Below, in pieces: positions 49,688 through 58,790 of a DNA stretch of 64,000 nucleotides; the first letter of the stretch is position 1, and the number at the start of each line of letters is the position of its first letter. The notes beneath the pieces were generated by a model. The model saw nothing but the letters and a program-made list of their open reading frames with translations, made no database searches and was not told the DNA's origin. Source of the DNA: JBHFEI01 sp041928815 (GTDB taxonomy: Bacteria > Pseudomonadota > Alphaproteobacteria > Rhizobiales > Rhizobiaceae); the NCBI RefSeq assembly GCF_041928815.1, contig NZ_JBHFEI010000002.1:372001-436000 (forward strand), given 5' to 3'. The translations under genes were made by a program, and so were the position numbers.

Positions 49688-50740
49688 ATGGCCCTGGCAC
49701 GAGGATATGCGGCGACGGATGCGACCAAGCCGCTGACCCCCTTCACCTTCGAGCGACGCGAGCCGAATGCGGACGACGTCGTCATCAGCATCAAGTATTC
49801 CGGCATCTGCCATTCCGACATCCACCAGGCGCGCAACGAGTGGAAGAACTCGAACTACCCGATGGTGCCCGGCCATGAGATCGCCGGCATCGTCACGGCT
49901 GTCGGCGCGGACGTGACGAAGTTCAAGGTCGGCGACCATGTCGGCGTCGGCTGCTTCGTCGATTCCTGCGTCGGCTGCGCCACGCGCGATCCCGACATCG
50001 AGCAGTACCTGACGGACGACATCGTCTACACCTACAACCATTTCGAGGCGGACCGCGTGACGCCGACCTATGGCGGCTATTCCGACCATATCGTCGTCAA
50101 GGAAGGCTATGTCCTGTCCATTCCGGAAAACCTGCCGCTCGACGCCGCCGCGCCGTTGCTGTGCGCCGGCGTCACGCTCTATTCGCCGCTGACCCACTGG
50201 AAGGCCGGCCCCGGCAAGAAGGTGGCGATCGTCGGCATGGGCGGCCTCGGCCATATGGGCGTGAAGCTCGGTGCGGCCCTCGGTGCCGAGATCACCGTGC
50301 TCAGCCAGACGCTGTCGAAGAAGGAAGACGGGCTGAAGCTCGGTGCGACGCATTACTACGCGACCAACGATCCGAAGACCTTCGAGACGCTGCGCGGTTC
50401 CTTCGACCTGATCATTTCGACCGTCGGTTCGAGCATGGACCTCAACCAGTACCTCAACCTGCTGAAGGTCGACGGCTCGATGGTGCTGGTCGGCCTGCCG
50501 GAGCATCCCGCCCCGATCGCCGCCTTCTCGCTCGTCGCCGGCCGCCGCAGCCTTTCCGGCTCCAGCATCGGCTCGATCAAGGAGACGCAGGAGATGCTCG
50601 ACTTCTGCGGCAAGCACGACATCGTCGCCGAGATCGAGCTGATCTCGGCCGCCGATATCAACGATGCCTATGAGCGTGTGCTGAAGAGCGACGTGCGCTA
50701 CCGCTTCGTCATCGACATCGCGACGCTGGCCGCCGAGTGA
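49688..50740 (+). CDS. NAD(P)-dependent alcohol dehydrogenase (CAD-like MDR)
   Basis: A 350-residue zinc-type medium-chain dehydrogenase of the cinnamyl alcohol dehydrogenase/YahK group. Catalytic zinc ligands are visible (GICHSDIHQ; MVPGHEIAG), as is the cofactor motif VGMGGLGHMG. In the structural zinc lobe, SCVGCATRDPDIEQYL keeps only two cysteines; the third and fourth of the usual set are Arg and Leu. The structural zinc is probably lost. RBS GAGGAG lies 6-7 bases before ATG 49688. Convergent with the Lrp gene. Confidence 0.9.
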   Translation: MALARGYAATDATKPLTPFTFERREPNADDVVISIKYSGICHSDIHQARNEWKNSNYPMVPGHEIAGIVTAVGADVTKFKVGDHVGVGCFVDSCVGCATRDPDIEQYLTDDIVYTYNHFEADRVTPTYGGYSDHIVVKEGYVLSIPENLPLDAAAPLLCAGVTLYSPLTHWKAGPGKKVAIVGMGGLGHMGVKLGAALGAEITVLSQTLSKKEDGLKLGATHYYATNDPKTFETLRGSFDLIISTVGSSMDLNQYLNLLKVDGSMVLVGLPEHPAPIAAFSLVAGRRSLSGSSIGSIKETQEMLDFCGKHDIVAEIELISAADINDAYERVLKSDVRYRFVIDIATLAAE

Positions 50741-50791
50741 GCGCAGCGTGATCAACGTCCGGGTGCCGCTGGACGGTGCCCGGACGGTCGT

Positions 50792-51256
50792 TCAGAGCAG
50801 CGGCAACGGGCCGTCGTTCTTGATCTCTTCCATCACCGCATAGGTGCGGGTTTCCTTGACCCCCGGCAGGTTCCACAGCACCTGGCCGAGGAAGGCGCGA
50901 TAGGCGGCCATGTCCTCGAAGCGCGTCTTGACCAGATAGTCGAAGCCGCCGGCGACCATGTGGCATTCGAGCACCGAGGGCGCGCGGCGCACGGCGGCGG
51001 CGAACCGGTCGAAGACGTCCGGCGTCGTCTTGTCCAGCATCACCTCGATGAAGACCAGCAGCCCGAAGCCGAGCCGGTGCGGATCGAGCCGCGCGCCGAA
51101 GCCGCTGACATAGCCCTCCTTCAGCAGGCGGCGCAGCCGTTCGCTCGTCGCTGTCGGCGACAGGCCGATCCGCGCCGCCAGATCCTGGTTGGTGATGCGG
51201 CCGTCGCCCTGCAGGATGGAGAGGATCATCCGGTCGATCTTGTCGATGGCCTGCAT
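50792..51256 (-). CDS. Lrp/AsnC-family regulator
   Basis: A 154-residue regulator with an N-terminal HTH (DKIDRMILSILQGDGRITNQ, GLSPTATSERLRRL) and a C-terminal RAM effector domain (ECHMVAGGFDYLVK). Lrp proteins of this size respond to amino acids. ATG 51256 fits the family; a TTG at 51277 is less likely. It follows the M20 amidohydrolase gene by 10 bases on the same strand, so it may be co-transcribed with an enzyme that releases amino acids and could sense them. Confidence 0.92.
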   Translation of the reverse strand: MQAIDKIDRMILSILQGDGRITNQDLAARIGLSPTATSERLRRLLKEGYVSGFGARLDPHRLGFGLLVFIEVMLDKTTPDVFDRFAAAVRRAPSVLECHMVAGGFDYLVKTRFEDMAAYRAFLGQVLWNLPGVKETRTYAVMEEIKNDGPLPLL

Positions 51257-51266
51257 CGGACGGCTC

Positions 51267-52430
51267 TCAGGCCGCAAGCCGCATTTCCGCGAGCCTGACC
51301 CAGTAGGAGATGCCGTGCGGGATCGCCTCGTCGTTGAAGTCGTAGTTCGGATTGTGCAGGCCGGCGCTGTCGCCGTTGCCGATGAAGACGAAGGCGCCGG
51401 GGCGCGACAGCAGCATGTAGGAGAAATCCTCGCCGCCCATCATCGGTTCGATCGCCGGGTCGACGGCCGCCTCGCCGGCGATCGCCCGCGCGGCGTCCGC
51501 TGCATGGGCGGCTTCTGCGGCATGGTTGACCGTCACCGGGTAGTTGCGGACGTAACGCACCTCGGCGCCCGCGCCATAGGCGCCGGCAATGTTCGTGGCG
51601 ATGTCGCGGATGCGGCTCTCGGCCAGCGCCCGCAGCTCCGTCTTCAGCGTCCGGACCGTGCCGGCGAGCACCGCCTGTTCCGGAATGACATTGTGGGCGA
51701 AGCCGGCGTTGAACTTCGTCACCGAGACGACGATGGACGACAGCGGATCGACGGTGCGCGCGGCGATCGTCTGCAGGTTCGTCACCACCTGCGCGCCGAT
51801 CATGATCGGGTCGATCGTGCGGTGCGGCTGGGCGGCATGGCCGCCGCGCCCCTTGATGGTCACGGAGAACTCGTCGGTCGAGGCCATGATCGGGCCGGAG
51901 CGGGTGCCGAAGCTGCCGACCGGCATGCCGGGCATGTTGTGCATGCCGTAGACCTCGGCGATGGAGAAGCGTTCCATCATGCCGTCCTTCACCATCTCGT
52001 TGCCGCCGCCGCCGCCTTCCTCTGCCGGCTGGAAGATGACAGCCACGCTGCCGGCGAAGTTGCGGGTCTCGGCAAGATGCTTCGCCGCGCCGAGCAGCAT
52101 GGCCGTGTGGCCGTCATGGCCGCAGGCGTGCATCTTGCCGGGAACGGTCGAGGCCCAGGCCTTGCCTGTCGTTTCCGTCATCGGCAGCGCGTCCATGTCG
52201 GCGCGAAGCCCGATGGTGCGGCCGGCGCCCCGGCTGCCGCGGATGATGCCGACGACGCCGGTGCGGCCGATGCCGGTCACGATCTCGTCAACCCCGAATT
52301 CCGTCAGTTTCGCCGCGACGAAAGCCGCGGTATCCTCGACGGCGAACAGCAGTTCGGGCCGGGTGTGCAGGTGCCGGCGCCACTCGGCGACTTCGCTCTG
52401 GAGTTCGGCGGCGCGGTTCAAGATCGGCAT
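51267..52430 (-). CDS. M20D-family amidohydrolase (hippurate/N-acyl-amino-acid hydrolase type)
   Basis: A 387-residue dinuclear-metal hydrolase. Metal and catalytic residues appear in order: GLRADMDALP, HACGHDGHTAMLLGA, QPAEEGGGG, GMHNMPGMPVG and GGEDFSYML. It removes the acyl group from N-acylated amino acids such as hippurate or indole-acetyl conjugates; the true substrate is unknown. ATG 52430 begins just before the usual first helix. It forms a two-gene operon with the Lrp regulator. Confidence 0.9.
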   Translation of the reverse strand: MPILNRAAELQSEVAEWRRHLHTRPELLFAVEDTAAFVAAKLTEFGVDEIVTGIGRTGVVGIIRGSRGAGRTIGLRADMDALPMTETTGKAWASTVPGKMHACGHDGHTAMLLGAAKHLAETRNFAGSVAVIFQPAEEGGGGGNEMVKDGMMERFSIAEVYGMHNMPGMPVGSFGTRSGPIMASTDEFSVTIKGRGGHAAQPHRTIDPIMIGAQVVTNLQTIAARTVDPLSSIVVSVTKFNAGFAHNVIPEQAVLAGTVRTLKTELRALAESRIRDIATNIAGAYGAGAEVRYVRNYPVTVNHAAEAAHAADAARAIAGEAAVDPAIEPMMGGEDFSYMLLSRPGAFVFIGNGDSAGLHNPNYDFNDEAIPHGISYWVRLAEMRLAA

Positions 52431-52561
52431 GTCTCAGGTCCTGTGTTCGGCGCAAGGATGCGGCGGCATGGCGATCAGATATCGTCTTTGCCATTCCCCT
52501 GCCATATAGGCTAAATAGCTGCGGGCGACGAGGCAAGCGACGGAATGCGAGGACGAACAGA

Positions 52562-53677
52562 GTGATGACAGGCATTTTCGGCGCCGGCCGCGCCCGGCGC
52601 GGCGGCATGGTCGGTTTGGGGCTCGCGCTGGTCATGGCGATCGTGCCGGCCGCGTCGGCCAATCCGCGTCTGGTCGTGGACGTCAGCAGCCTGCGGGTCT
52701 ACGAGCACCAGGACATGTTCCAGCGCTGGTATCCGGCCTCGCTGACCAAGCTGATGACCGCCTATGTCGCCTTTCGCGCCGTCAAGGCCGGCCAGGTGAC
52801 GATGGAAACGCCGGTGGTGATCAGCAGGCACGCCGCCGCCGAGCCGCCGAGCAAGATGTTCTACAAGCCCGGCCAGGCGCTGACCCTCGACAGCGCCCTG
52901 AAGATCCTGCTCGTCAAGTCGGCCAACGATGTCGCCGTCGCCATCGGCGAGACGATCGGCGGCACCGAGGCGGGCTTCGTCGGCATGATGAACAGCGAGG
53001 CCGCCCGCATCGGCATGGTCTCCTCGCATTTCGTCAATCCGAACGGCCTGCCGGGACCCGGCCAGTATACGACCGCGCGCGATCTCGCCGTGCTCGCCAT
53101 CACGCTGAAGCGCGAGTTTCCCGAATATGCGAATTTCTTCGCGCTCGAAGGGTTCACCACCGGCAAGAAGGCCTATTCGAACTACAACATGCTGATCGGC
53201 CGCTTCGACGGCGCGGACGGAATGAAGACCGGCTTCATCTGCGCCTCCGGCTTCAACCAGGTGTCCTCCGCCACCCGCAATGGCCGCAGCGTCGTCTCGG
53301 TCGTGCTCGGCGAGCAGAGCCTCGGCGCGCGCGCAGACGAATCGGCGCGGCTGCTGCAGCTCGGCCTGACCACATCGGGCGCCGACAAGCCGGGCCTCGG
53401 CAAGATCGCCCCCTATGGCGAGAGCCGCGACGTCGTCGCCGATATCAGCAAGGAGATCTGCAATCCCAAGGCGGCCAAGGTGCGCAGCGAGGGCCGCGAC
53501 GAGGCCGGCCGCCAGAAGCTTCTGTCTCCCTATATCCACGAACTCGACCGGCCCCTGCGCCTCGTCTTCGCCGGGCTGATCCCCGGTCGCGACACGCCGG
53601 AAGCGCCGGAAGGCAAGGGCGGCGGGCAGGGAGACCTCGCCTCCGTGCCGATCCCCGTGCCGCGTCCGTTGCGCTGA
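52562..53677 (+). CDS. D-alanyl-D-alanine carboxypeptidase (PBP5/6-like)
   Basis: A 371-residue periplasmic low-molecular-weight penicillin-binding protein that trims the terminal D-Ala of peptidoglycan peptides. After a signal peptide (GLALVMAIVPAASA) come the three catalytic motifs: SLTK in WYPASLTKLMT, SAN in KSANDVAVA, and KTG in GMKTGFICAS. The C-terminal extension is proline-rich and has no clear amphipathic anchor. GTG 52562 suits GAGGA at 8 bases; ATG 52565 directly follows. The CobW-type gene starts 8 bases after its stop. Confidence 0.92.
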   Translation: MMTGIFGAGRARRGGMVGLGLALVMAIVPAASANPRLVVDVSSLRVYEHQDMFQRWYPASLTKLMTAYVAFRAVKAGQVTMETPVVISRHAAAEPPSKMFYKPGQALTLDSALKILLVKSANDVAVAIGETIGGTEAGFVGMMNSEAARIGMVSSHFVNPNGLPGPGQYTTARDLAVLAITLKREFPEYANFFALEGFTTGKKAYSNYNMLIGRFDGADGMKTGFICASGFNQVSSATRNGRSVVSVVLGEQSLGARADESARLLQLGLTTSGADKPGLGKIAPYGESRDVVADISKEICNPKAAKVRSEGRDEAGRQKLLSPYIHELDRPLRLVFAGLIPGRDTPEAPEGKGGGQGDLASVPIPVPRPLR

Positions 53678-53685
53678 GCTGATCC

Positions 53686-54816
53686 ATGACCCCCTCCTTC
53701 GCATCCGTGCCGGTGTCGATCCTCACCGGCTTCCTCGGCGCCGGCAAGACGACGCTGCTCAACCATGTCCTGCGCGATGAGGCGCTTGCCGATACGGCGG
53801 TGATCATCAACGAGTTCGGCGACGTGTCGATCGATCATCTCCTCGTCGAAACCTCCGGCGACGGCGTGATCGAACTGTCCGACGGCTGCCTTTGCTGCAC
53901 CGTGCGCGGCGAACTGGTCGACACGCTGGCCGACCTGATGGACCGGATGCAGACGGGACGCATCCGCCCGCTGAGACGGGTGATCATCGAGACGACCGGC
54001 CTCGCCGATCCGGGGCCGGTGATGCAGTCGGTCATCGGCAACCCGGTCCTGTCGCAGAACTATCGCCTCGACGGCATCGTTACCGTCGTCGATGCCGTGA
54101 ACGGCGTCGCGACGCTCAAGGCGCATGAGGAGGCGGTACGGCAGGTCGCCGTCGCCGATCTCATCGTTCTGAGCAAGCAGACCCTCGCCCATGCCGACGA
54201 AAGGGACGGCGTTCTCGCACGCATCGCCGCGATCAATCCGCGCGTGCGCATCGTCGACGGCGATGCGGAGGAGGCGCGCAAGGCCGGCCTCTTCGACTGC
54301 GGCCTGCTCGATCCGGCCGGCCGCGGCGCCGATATCGCCCGCTGGCTGGGCACCGGTCATGCGCATGACCACGAGCACGAACACGATGCCCATTGCGGTC
54401 ACGATCACCACGCTCATCACCATCACCATCACGGGGCCGATCTGCGCAGCTTCAGCATCGTCCACGACACGCCGATCGATCCGCTGGCGCTGCGCATGTT
54501 CGTCGATCTGCTGCGCTCGGCCCATGGCGAGAGCATCCTGCGGATGAAGGCGGTCGCCTGCATTGCCGGCAGCGAGGGGCGGCCGCTGGTGCTGCATGGC
54601 GTGCAGAGCGTCTTTCATCCGCCGGAGCGTCTGGCGGCCTGGCCTGACCCCGAGGACCGACGGACGCGCATGGTGCTGATCACGAAGAACCTGCCGGAGA
54701 CCTTCGTCCGCGACCTGTTCGACGCCTTTACCGGCCGCCCCTCGATCGACCGGCCGGACGCGGCGGCGCTTGCCGACAATCCGCTCGCGATCCCCGGCAT
54801 GCGGATCGGTGTGTAA
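53686..54816 (+). CDS. CobW/YjiA-type G3E GTPase with His-rich metal segment
   Basis: A 376-residue P-loop GTPase of the COG0523 metallochaperone group. Visible are Walker A GFLGAGKTT, the metal-binding CLCC in DGCLCCTVRG, INEFGD, and the GxxDP in GLADPGP. The base-specifying NKxD is replaced by SKQT. A loop near 225-245 is rich in His, with more than a dozen His in 25 residues, suggesting Zn or Co handling. It follows the carboxypeptidase gene by 8 bases. Although related to CobW, it is far from cobS/cobT here and need not serve B12 synthesis. Confidence 0.88.
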   Translation: MTPSFASVPVSILTGFLGAGKTTLLNHVLRDEALADTAVIINEFGDVSIDHLLVETSGDGVIELSDGCLCCTVRGELVDTLADLMDRMQTGRIRPLRRVIIETTGLADPGPVMQSVIGNPVLSQNYRLDGIVTVVDAVNGVATLKAHEEAVRQVAVADLIVLSKQTLAHADERDGVLARIAAINPRVRIVDGDAEEARKAGLFDCGLLDPAGRGADIARWLGTGHAHDHEHEHDAHCGHDHHAHHHHHHGADLRSFSIVHDTPIDPLALRMFVDLLRSAHGESILRMKAVACIAGSEGRPLVLHGVQSVFHPPERLAAWPDPEDRRTRMVLITKNLPETFVRDLFDAFTGRPSIDRPDAAALADNPLAIPGMRIGV

Positions 54817-54859
54817 GTCGTCTCTGACGTAAACCGTCCCTTGCCGGAGAAACGAGGTC

Positions 54860-55123
54860 TCAAGCCTTGCGGATCAGGAACCTGTATCCGCCATTGTCCA
54901 GCCGTTCCGCGTGTTCGAGACGGTGGCCGTCCTCGCGGCAGAAATGGGGAATGTCGATGCCGGCGAGCGGATCGGTGGTCTCGATGCTGAGGGTCTGGCC
55001 GCTCTTCAATGTGCGCAGGTGCTTACGGGTGCGCAGCACCGGAAGCGGACACTTCAGCCCGCGAAGGTCGAGATGCGGCACGGCGTCCCGCTCCGTCGGG
55101 CTCGAAGGCGCCGGTGGCTGCAT
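54860..55123 (-). CDS. TusA-like sulfurtransferase
   Basis: An 87-residue protein of the TusA/SirA family with the signature CPLPVL (LRGLKCPLPVLRTRKHLRTL) holding the sulfur-carrying cysteine, and a second cysteine in PHFCREDGH. TusA proteins pass persulfide sulfur to partners such as tRNA thiolation or cofactor enzymes. ATG 55123 overlaps the stop of the L,D-transpeptidase gene (ATGA), so translation is coupled; the longer frame upstream is a shadow of that gene. Confidence 0.85.
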   Translation of the reverse strand: MQPPAPSSPTERDAVPHLDLRGLKCPLPVLRTRKHLRTLKSGQTLSIETTDPLAGIDIPHFCREDGHRLEHAERLDNGGYRFLIRKA

Positions 55124-56595
55124 CAGTCCGCCCAGATCTTCCAGAACGGCTTCTTCTTCGCCGGCTCGGCCGGTGTCGCCTCGACGCCCGCCTGCGGGCT
55201 TGCGGCCGGAACGGGGGCCGAGGCCGCAGCGCTCGTCTCCTGCTGCGGTTTCGTCTGCCCCTGCCTTGCCTGTGCCTGCCCTGCCGGCGCGGTCCTGGCG
55301 CCTTCGGCCGCTGCCGAGGGCGGCGCGACGGCGACGATGCCGTCCGCGGTCGCAGAGGCCGCTTCGGGCGGTGTCTGGCGCGCCGTCTTGGCGCCGAACA
55401 TGCTCCAGAACGAGCCCGCCTTCGGCTTCGCCTCGACGGCGGCCTCCTCGACGGCCGGGCGGGGCAGGGGATTGTCCCTCGGCACCGGCAAGGGCCGGCC
55501 GGCGCGTGTCGCCTTCTCGATCTCGGCGTTCTGGAAGGCGGCGGACTTGCGCCCCTCCTCGGCCTCGCGCTGGGCCGCCAGCCGCTTCTCCAGGTCTTCG
55601 ACCTTCATCAGCTTGCCGGCGTCGAGTGCGTTGGCGGTCGGCGCATAGGCAAGCTCGCGCCCCTTGCGGGCATCGCGCATCAGCGCCTTGCGGTCGGCCT
55701 CGCTCGGCTCGTACCAGACGAGGCCGTCGAGCTTCTTCACCGCCTTCTCGAAATTGGCGTCGTAGGTCTTCTGGTAGGCGGCGAGCGCCCCTTGCAATGC
55801 CGGCGGCGTCGTCATCGCCGGGCACTGGCCGGACGGATTGAACGTGCCCTTCGCCTCGACGTTGAAGACGTATTTCTTCTCGCAGATGTTGACCTCGGGC
55901 GGACGCTTGGTCAGCTCGAACTGGTCATAGCCTTCCTTGAGGTTCTTCCAGAATTCGAAATTCGGATTGTCGCGATGGCGCGCCATGTTTTCCGCCGTCA
56001 TGCGGAAGGGCAGGGCCTGCAGCTGGATGCTCTGCTGCCCGCCCTTGTAGGCGTCGCGGGCGAAGGCGAAGATTTCGAGCATCTGCTCGTCGGTCATCGA
56101 ATAGCAGCCGGAGGACGAGCAGGCGCCATGGATCATCAGGTTCGTGCCGTTGCGCCGGTTGGCGCGGTCGAACATGTTGGGGTAGCCGGTGTTGATCGCG
56201 AGGTAGTAGCTGGAGTTGGGGTTCATCTGCTGCGGCCGCAGCGGATAGAAGCCTTCCGGCGCCTGCCGGTCGCCTTCCTTCACCTTGGGCCCGAGCTTGC
56301 CCGACCAGGCGCAGATCTTGTAGTGGCGGATCCGCTGGAAACGGTTGGACGTATCCGCCTTCCAGATCTCCAGCGCGCCTTCCTCCTTCAGGATGCGGAT
56401 CATGATCGGCGAATTCTGCTCGATGCCGCGCCCGCGAAGCTCGGCGACGATCGCCGGCGACAGCGGATGCTGCGTCTTGTTCGACACCGTCTTGATGTCG
56501 ACATTGGTCTTGCTGAACTCGTCCAGCGTCTCGTTGGTGCAGCCGGCGAGCAGCGCGGCCATCGAAGCGAGGATTACGGCATGTCCTATGCGCAT
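55123..56595 (-). CDS. L,D-transpeptidase (YkuD) lipoprotein
   Basis: A 490-residue lipoprotein. The signal peptide has lipobox LLAGC (lipidated Cys near 19). The YafK-like YkuD catalytic motif IHGACSSSGCYSM lies near 165-178, with the active Cys in SGC. The enzyme should form 3-3 crosslinks or attach proteins to peptidoglycan. The last 130 residues are Pro/Ala-rich and end KKPFWKIWAD, a long disordered tail. ATG 56595. It is coupled to the TusA-like gene downstream by ATGA; the pairing has no obvious biochemical reason. Confidence 0.9.
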   Translation of the reverse strand: MRIGHAVILASMAALLAGCTNETLDEFSKTNVDIKTVSNKTQHPLSPAIVAELRGRGIEQNSPIMIRILKEEGALEIWKADTSNRFQRIRHYKICAWSGKLGPKVKEGDRQAPEGFYPLRPQQMNPNSSYYLAINTGYPNMFDRANRRNGTNLMIHGACSSSGCYSMTDEQMLEIFAFARDAYKGGQQSIQLQALPFRMTAENMARHRDNPNFEFWKNLKEGYDQFELTKRPPEVNICEKKYVFNVEAKGTFNPSGQCPAMTTPPALQGALAAYQKTYDANFEKAVKKLDGLVWYEPSEADRKALMRDARKGRELAYAPTANALDAGKLMKVEDLEKRLAAQREAEEGRKSAAFQNAEIEKATRAGRPLPVPRDNPLPRPAVEEAAVEAKPKAGSFWSMFGAKTARQTPPEAASATADGIVAVAPPSAAAEGARTAPAGQAQARQGQTKPQQETSAAASAPVPAASPQAGVEATPAEPAKKKPFWKIWAD

Positions 56596-56819
56596 CAGCG
56601 AAAGCCCAGTTAACGAGAATGCCCCCCGGCCGGACGGTCCCCCGTGAACCCCGGCCGTCCTTCATCTCCCGGCGGCGCCGGGCCGTCCATCCTGAACGCC
56701 CGGGCTTGCTCCGGGCATGCGACGACGCGACTGTCGCTCAAAGCGCAGGAATATGGCCAAGGTTTGGCCACTCTCCCATTGGTCGCGTCCCGCGTCCACA
56801 GATTGCGATGACCTCTGTC

Positions 56820-57773
56820 TCAGAGATTGCGGCCGATCGACAGGTATTTCTGCCGGCGGTCGCTGCGCAGCTGGTCGCCGCTGCGCGGCGCGAGCTCGGC
56901 GAGCGCGTCCGAAATCACCGTGCCGGTGCGCTCGATGACGGCGGCGGCGTCGCGGTGGGCGCCGCCCGGCGGCTCGGCGATGATGCCGTCGATGACGCCG
57001 AGCGTCCTTAGATCCTCCGCCGTGATCTTCATGTTGCTCGCCGCCTCGCGCGCCCGCGTCGAATCGCGCCAGAGGATCGAGGCCGCGCCCTCGGGCGAGA
57101 TCACGCTGTAGATCGCGTGTTCGAGCATAAAGACGCGGTTGCCGGTCGCGATCGCGATCGCTCCTCCCGAACCGCCCTCGCCGATGACGACGGAGACGAT
57201 CGGCACGCGGACGCTGAGGCACATTTCCGTCGAGCGCGCGATCGCCTCCGCCTGGCCGCGTTCCTCGGCGCCGATGCCGGGATAGGCGCCGGCGGTGTCG
57301 ATCAGGGTGACGAGCGGCAGGCCGAAGCGGTCGGCCATTTCCATCATGCGGATCGCCTTGCGATAGCCTTCCGGCCGGGCGCTGCCGAAATTGTGCTTGA
57401 TGCGCGATTTCGTGTCGTTGCCCTTTTCCTGGCCGATCACGGCGACGGGCTCGCCGCGGAACCGGGCGAAGCCTGCCTGGATCGCCTCGTCATTGGCGAA
57501 CTTGCGGTCGCCGGCGAGCGGCGTGAACTCGGTGAAGAGCCGGGCGGCGTAGTCGTTGAAATGCGGTCGCTGCGGATGGCGGGCGACCTGCGTCTTCTGC
57601 CACGGATTGAGCTTGGAATAGATCTCGACCATCGCTTCGCGCGCGCGGGCCTCCAGGCGATCGACCTCCTCGCGCGTGTCGATGCTCTCGTCTTCCGTCG
57701 CGATTTTCTTGAGCTCATGGATCTTGCCTTCAAGATCCGCGATCGGCTTTTCGAAATCGAGATAATTGTGCAT
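56820..57773 (-). CDS. accA: Acetyl-CoA carboxylase carboxyltransferase subunit alpha
   Basis: A 317-residue AccA, half of the carboxyltransferase that makes malonyl-CoA for fatty acids. Conserved blocks include LDFEKPIADLEGKI, HPQRPHFNDY, IGQEKGNDT, LIDTAGAYPG and IGEGGSGGAIAI. Length and start ATG 57773 are as usual. The gene follows xerD by 63 bases on the same strand, the common rhizobial order. Downstream (56596-56819) is a 224-base gap with no gene. Confidence 0.97.
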   Translation of the reverse strand: MHNYLDFEKPIADLEGKIHELKKIATEDESIDTREEVDRLEARAREAMVEIYSKLNPWQKTQVARHPQRPHFNDYAARLFTEFTPLAGDRKFANDEAIQAGFARFRGEPVAVIGQEKGNDTKSRIKHNFGSARPEGYRKAIRMMEMADRFGLPLVTLIDTAGAYPGIGAEERGQAEAIARSTEMCLSVRVPIVSVVIGEGGSGGAIAIATGNRVFMLEHAIYSVISPEGAASILWRDSTRAREAASNMKITAEDLRTLGVIDGIIAEPPGGAHRDAAAVIERTGTVISDALAELAPRSGDQLRSDRRQKYLSIGRNL

Positions 57774-57836
57774 GAGATCCGTTTCCGATCGTTTGCGCCA
57801 ACTTCACGGCAGGGCCGTCCGGCAGTGTCAGGGCTG

Positions 57837-58790
57837 CTAATCCAGTTTTTTCGCCTGTTTGGCAAGAGGGTGATGGTCCTGCACCAGCCGGTGGAGCCGC
57901 TCCTCCAGCACATGGGTGTAGATTTGCGTCGTGGAAATGTCCGAATGGCCGAGCAGTTCCTGCACGGCGCGAAGGTCCGCGCCGTTCTCGAGGAGATGGC
58001 TGGCAAAGGCATGCCTCAGCACATGCGGCGAGATGCTGTCGGCGGAAATCCCGGCGCGCGCGGCGAGCGATTTCAGCTCGCGGGCAAAGACCTGGCGGGA
58101 CAGATGGCCCTCCGCGCCCTCGACCGGAAACAGCCAGCGCGGATCCTCGGCAAGACCCCGCGCCGCCTGTTCGTCGCTGAGGCTCGCGCCATAGGCGCGC
58201 ATGGCGGCGATCGCGGCGCGCGACAGCGGCACCAGCCGCTCCTTGGCGCCCTTGCCGCGGATCACGAGGAAGCGACCGTCGCGGGCAAGGACCGAAAAAG
58301 GCAGCGACACGAGTTCGCTGACGCGCATGCCTGTCGCGTAGAGAAGCTCGACGAGGGCGTGGAGCCGCAGCCGTGCGTGCCGGCCGGGCCCGGCTTGCGC
58401 GGCCTCCGTCTCGGCGCGGGCGATCAGGCGGGTCACCTTCTCGACGCTCAGCGTCTTCGGCAGCGGGCGCGCCTTCTTCGGTGCGTCGACCGTGCCGGTC
58501 GGGTCGTCGGCGCGAAGGCCTTCCGAATAGAGAAAGCGGAAGAACTGCCTCAGCGCCGAAAGGCGCCGGGCCTGCGAGGAGGCCTTGAAGCCCTCCTCCG
58601 CCAGATGGGCGAGATAGGCGGCGACATCGGCGGCGTCCGCCTGGACGAGCGCCGCCTTGCGCCCCGCCATGAAGGAGGCGGCGTCCTGAAGGTCGCGCGC
58701 ATAGGAGGAAAGCGTGTTCTCGGCCGCGCCGCGTTCCGCGCTCATCATCTCGAGGAAGGATTCGATCGCCAGCCCGCTTCGCCCGCTCAT
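57837..58790 (-). CDS. xerD: Tyrosine recombinase XerD
   Basis: A 317-residue site-specific recombinase that resolves chromosome dimers at dif with XerC. The catalytic set is complete: Arg in ATGMRVSEL, Lys in IRGKGAKERLVPL, HxxR in HVLRHAFASHL, His in LGHSDIST and Tyr in QIYTHV. The core SAM-like domain covers residues 1-95. ATG 58790 overlaps the stop of the small upstream gene (ATGA). It is a housekeeping gene, not a mobile-element integrase. Confidence 0.96.
   Translation of the reverse strand: MSGRSGLAIESFLEMMSAERGAAENTLSSYARDLQDAASFMAGRKAALVQADAADVAAYLAHLAEEGFKASSQARRLSALRQFFRFLYSEGLRADDPTGTVDAPKKARPLPKTLSVEKVTRLIARAETEAAQAGPGRHARLRLHALVELLYATGMRVSELVSLPFSVLARDGRFLVIRGKGAKERLVPLSRAAIAAMRAYGASLSDEQAARGLAEDPRWLFPVEGAEGHLSRQVFARELKSLAARAGISADSISPHVLRHAFASHLLENGADLRAVQELLGHSDISTTQIYTHVLEERLHRLVQDHHPLAKQAKKLD

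Noticed and set aside
53686..54816. CobW of the cobalamin pathway
   Set aside because: The protein is a general COG0523 member with a His-rich loop, 7 kb away from cobS and next to a DD-carboxypeptidase gene; no evidence ties it to B12.
57837..58790. Tyrosine recombinase as sign of an integrated element
   Set aside because: It is a typical XerD in its usual place beside accA, with no attachment site or other mobile genes.
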